The notes beneath the pieces were generated by a model, which did no database searches, was not told the DNA's origin, and saw only the letters and a program-made list of their open reading frames with translations. The translations under genes and the position numbers were made by a program. DNA of 15,485 nt from Candidatus Muproteobacteria bacterium RIFCSPHIGHO2_01_FULL_65_16. Its GTDB lineage: Bacteria > Pseudomonadota > Gammaproteobacteria > Acidiferrobacterales > Sulfurifustaceae. Location: NCBI GenBank assembly GCA_001785175.1, contig MFSY01000013.1:587-16071 (forward strand). The letters are read 5' to 3'. This document shows positions 14,170 to 15,485 of the stretch, in pieces; the stretch's first letter is position 1, and the number at the start of each line of letters is the position of its first letter.

Positions 14170-14311
14170 GACGCAAAGGCGCAAAGGGGACAAAGGGTAC
14201 AAAAGATGAGACGCCGTCTCAGAAACCCGGCACCCCGATGCCATTTTGGGACAGCCTCGATGGATGCTCAACTTTTTCTTGCCGTCCTTTGCGTCTTCGC
14301 GCCTTTGCGTC
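14170..14311. repeat. Inverted-repeat element with CGCAAAG-type arms between dsrA and dsrB
   Basis: The left arm (14170-14196) contains ACGCAAAGGCGCAAAGG. The right arm (14286-14311) contains its reverse complement GCGCCTTTGCGTC plus a variant unit. The interior of about 90 bases contains a small dyad (GAGACGCCGTCTC, 14208-14220) and no gene. It belongs to the same style of element as 1451-1579. It separates two genes that are normally adjacent and whose products assemble together. Confidence 0.65.
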
Positions 14312-14336
14312 GGAAATTCATATAGAGGAGATACCG

Positions 14337-15410
14337 ATGTCCACACAACCGCGTATGCCCATCGAGTCCGGCGTGCCGGACCATTTCCAGTACCTGCACC
14401 CGGTGCTCAAGAAGAACTACGGGCAGTGGGCCTGGCACGAGCGCCCGCGCCCGGGCGTGTTGCACCATGTCGCGCACAACGGCGACCAGGTATGGACCGT
14501 GCGCGCCGGCACGCCGCGCCAGTTGGACGTGCACACGATCCGCAAGCTGTGCGACATCGCCGACAAATACGCCGAGGGCCATGTGCGCTTCACCATCCGC
14601 TCCAACATCGAGTTCATGGTGGGCGACGCAAAGAAGGTCAAGCCGCTGATTGACAAGCTGCAACAGGAAGGTTTCCCCGTCGGCGGCACCGGCAACTCGG
14701 TCTCGATGATCGCGCACACCCAGGGCTGGCTGCACTGCGACATCCCGGCCTCCGACGCCTCGGGCGTGGTCAAATCGCTGATGGACGAGCTGTACCAGGA
14801 ATTCGTCAACGAGGACATGCCGAACCGCGTGCGGATCTCGACCTCGTGTTGCCAGATCAACTGCGGCGGCCAGGCGGACATCGCCATCAACATCCAGCAC
14901 ACCAAGCCGCCGCGGATCAATCACGATCTCGTCGCCAACATTTGCGAGCGCCCGTCGGTGGTGGCGCGCTGCCCGGTGGCGGCGATCCGGCCGGCGCTGG
15001 TGAACGGCAAGCCCTCGCTCGAAATAGACGAAAAGAAATGCATCTGCTGCGGCGCGTGCTATCCGCCGTGCCCGCCGATGCAGATCAACGATCCGGAACA
15101 TTCGAAGATCGCGATCTGGGTCGGCGGCAAGAATTCCAACGCCCGCAGCAAGCCCACCCTGCACAAGCTCGTGGCCGCCGGCATCCCGAACAACCCGCCA
15201 CGCTGGCCGGAGGCGGCGGCGATCGTGAAGAAGATCCTGCGCGTCTACAAAGAGGACGCCAAGGACTGGGAGCGCATGGCCGACTGGATCGAGCGCATCG
15301 GCTGGCCGCGGTTCTTCGAGCTCACCGAGCTGCCGTTCACGCGCTACCACGTGGACAACTGGCGCTGGGCGCGCCAGGGCCTGAACGCCTCGACGCATAT
15401 CCGTTTTTAG
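14337..15410 (+). CDS. dsrB: Dissimilatory sulfite reductase beta subunit, DsrB (probably oxidative type)
   Basis: A 357-residue partner of DsrA in the alpha2beta2 siroheme enzyme. The ATG at 14337 is chosen because GAGGAG (14325-14330) precedes it and the length agrees with A. vinosum DsrB (about 356); the frame is open back to 14238 but that part is repeat-derived. Siroheme/[4Fe-4S] ligands are Cys134 and the TSCCQINCGG motif (Cys171, Cys172, Cys176), with the same 37- and 5-residue spacings as known DsrB. The ferredoxin domain has Cys212 and CICCGACYPPC (235-245). dsrEFH, dsrC and dsrMKJOP, usual downstream partners, lie outside the window if present. Confidence 0.95.
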   Translation: MSTQPRMPIESGVPDHFQYLHPVLKKNYGQWAWHERPRPGVLHHVAHNGDQVWTVRAGTPRQLDVHTIRKLCDIADKYAEGHVRFTIRSNIEFMVGDAKKVKPLIDKLQQEGFPVGGTGNSVSMIAHTQGWLHCDIPASDASGVVKSLMDELYQEFVNEDMPNRVRISTSCCQINCGGQADIAINIQHTKPPRINHDLVANICERPSVVARCPVAAIRPALVNGKPSLEIDEKKCICCGACYPPCPPMQINDPEHSKIAIWVGGKNSNARSKPTLHKLVAAGIPNNPPRWPEAAAIVKKILRVYKEDAKDWERMADWIERIGWPRFFELTELPFTRYHVDNWRWARQGLNASTHIRF

Positions 15411-15460
15411 CCCCTCGTTAAATTTGAGCGGATCCTGACCACCACGCCGCCTCGTGTCGA

Positions 15461-15477
15461 GCCGCCCTGCGGGCGGC
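15461..15477 (+). terminator. GC-rich hairpin after dsrB
   Basis: GCCGCCC (15461-15467), loop TGC, GGGCGGC (15471-15477) form a perfect 7-bp stem, 50 bases after the dsrB stop. Only GTGTACTT follows before the window ends, so whether a T tract exists cannot be seen. It could be a terminator, or an intercistronic hairpin ahead of further dsr genes. Confidence 0.4.
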
Positions 15478-15485
15478 GTGTACTT

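Noticed and set aside
14238..14336. 33-residue N-terminal extension of DsrB
   Set aside because: Encoded by the repeat element, lacks similarity to DsrB, and a good ribosome site precedes the ATG at 14337.
12913..14346. 477-codon minus-strand frame opposite dsrA
   Set aside because: Antisense shadow of dsrA; its first codons come from the repeat between dsrA and dsrB.

Overview
The window looks like the chromosome of a GC-rich, sulfur-oxidising gammaproteobacterium, of the Acidiferrobacterales or Chromatiales kind. The main reason is dsrAB at the right end, together with heme A synthesis genes and a B-family heme-copper oxidase. The phylum is inferred from protein style, because no 16S rRNA or other marker gene is present. 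No tRNA, rRNA, CRISPR array or transposase gene was found.

Left end, minus strand: a partial heme A synthase (ctaA/COX15 family) that runs off the edge, and a DUF1566/Lcl-domain lipoprotein. A 537-base gap follows (1331-1867). It holds a promoter for the lipoprotein, two inverted-repeat elements and a leader for the next genes. On the plus strand come two very small single-span membrane proteins, a CuA subunit II, and a B-type heme-copper subunit I whose active-site tyrosine position is glutamine. After two hairpins come heme O synthase (ctaB), a rho-independent terminator and a SCO copper chaperone.

Middle, 6966-12431: four plus-strand genes in an operon-like run. They are cytochrome b fused to a [2Fe-2S]/FAD/NAD(P) reductase, a membrane-anchored hypothetical protein, a second heme-copper catalytic subunit in which one CuB histidine reads as aspartate, and a second cytochrome b fused to two [4Fe-4S] clusters and an MvhD/FrhD-like module. 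The two cytochrome b halves align without gaps at about 59% identity (hand count) and differ only in their soluble electron-input module. The heme-copper protein between them resembles the unusual NO-reductase lineages (gNOR-like) more than an oxidase. This cluster is the best candidate for an under-described system: two membrane cytochromes b that could take electrons from different cytoplasmic donors and pass them to one terminal reductase.

Right end: a small minus-strand membrane protein whose stop overlaps the stop of the last cytochrome b gene, a regulatory gap with two perfect dyads, then dsrA and dsrB of dissimilatory sulfite reductase, probably running in the sulfur-oxidising direction. 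dsrA and dsrB are separated by 176 bases that contain a repeat element related to one near the left end.

Taken together: ctaA and ctaB make heme A/O and SCO matures CuA for the first heme-copper enzyme; Dsr oxidises stored sulfur to sulfite and feeds electrons into the membrane; the two heme-copper enzymes are electron sinks, one or both of which may reduce NO instead of O2.
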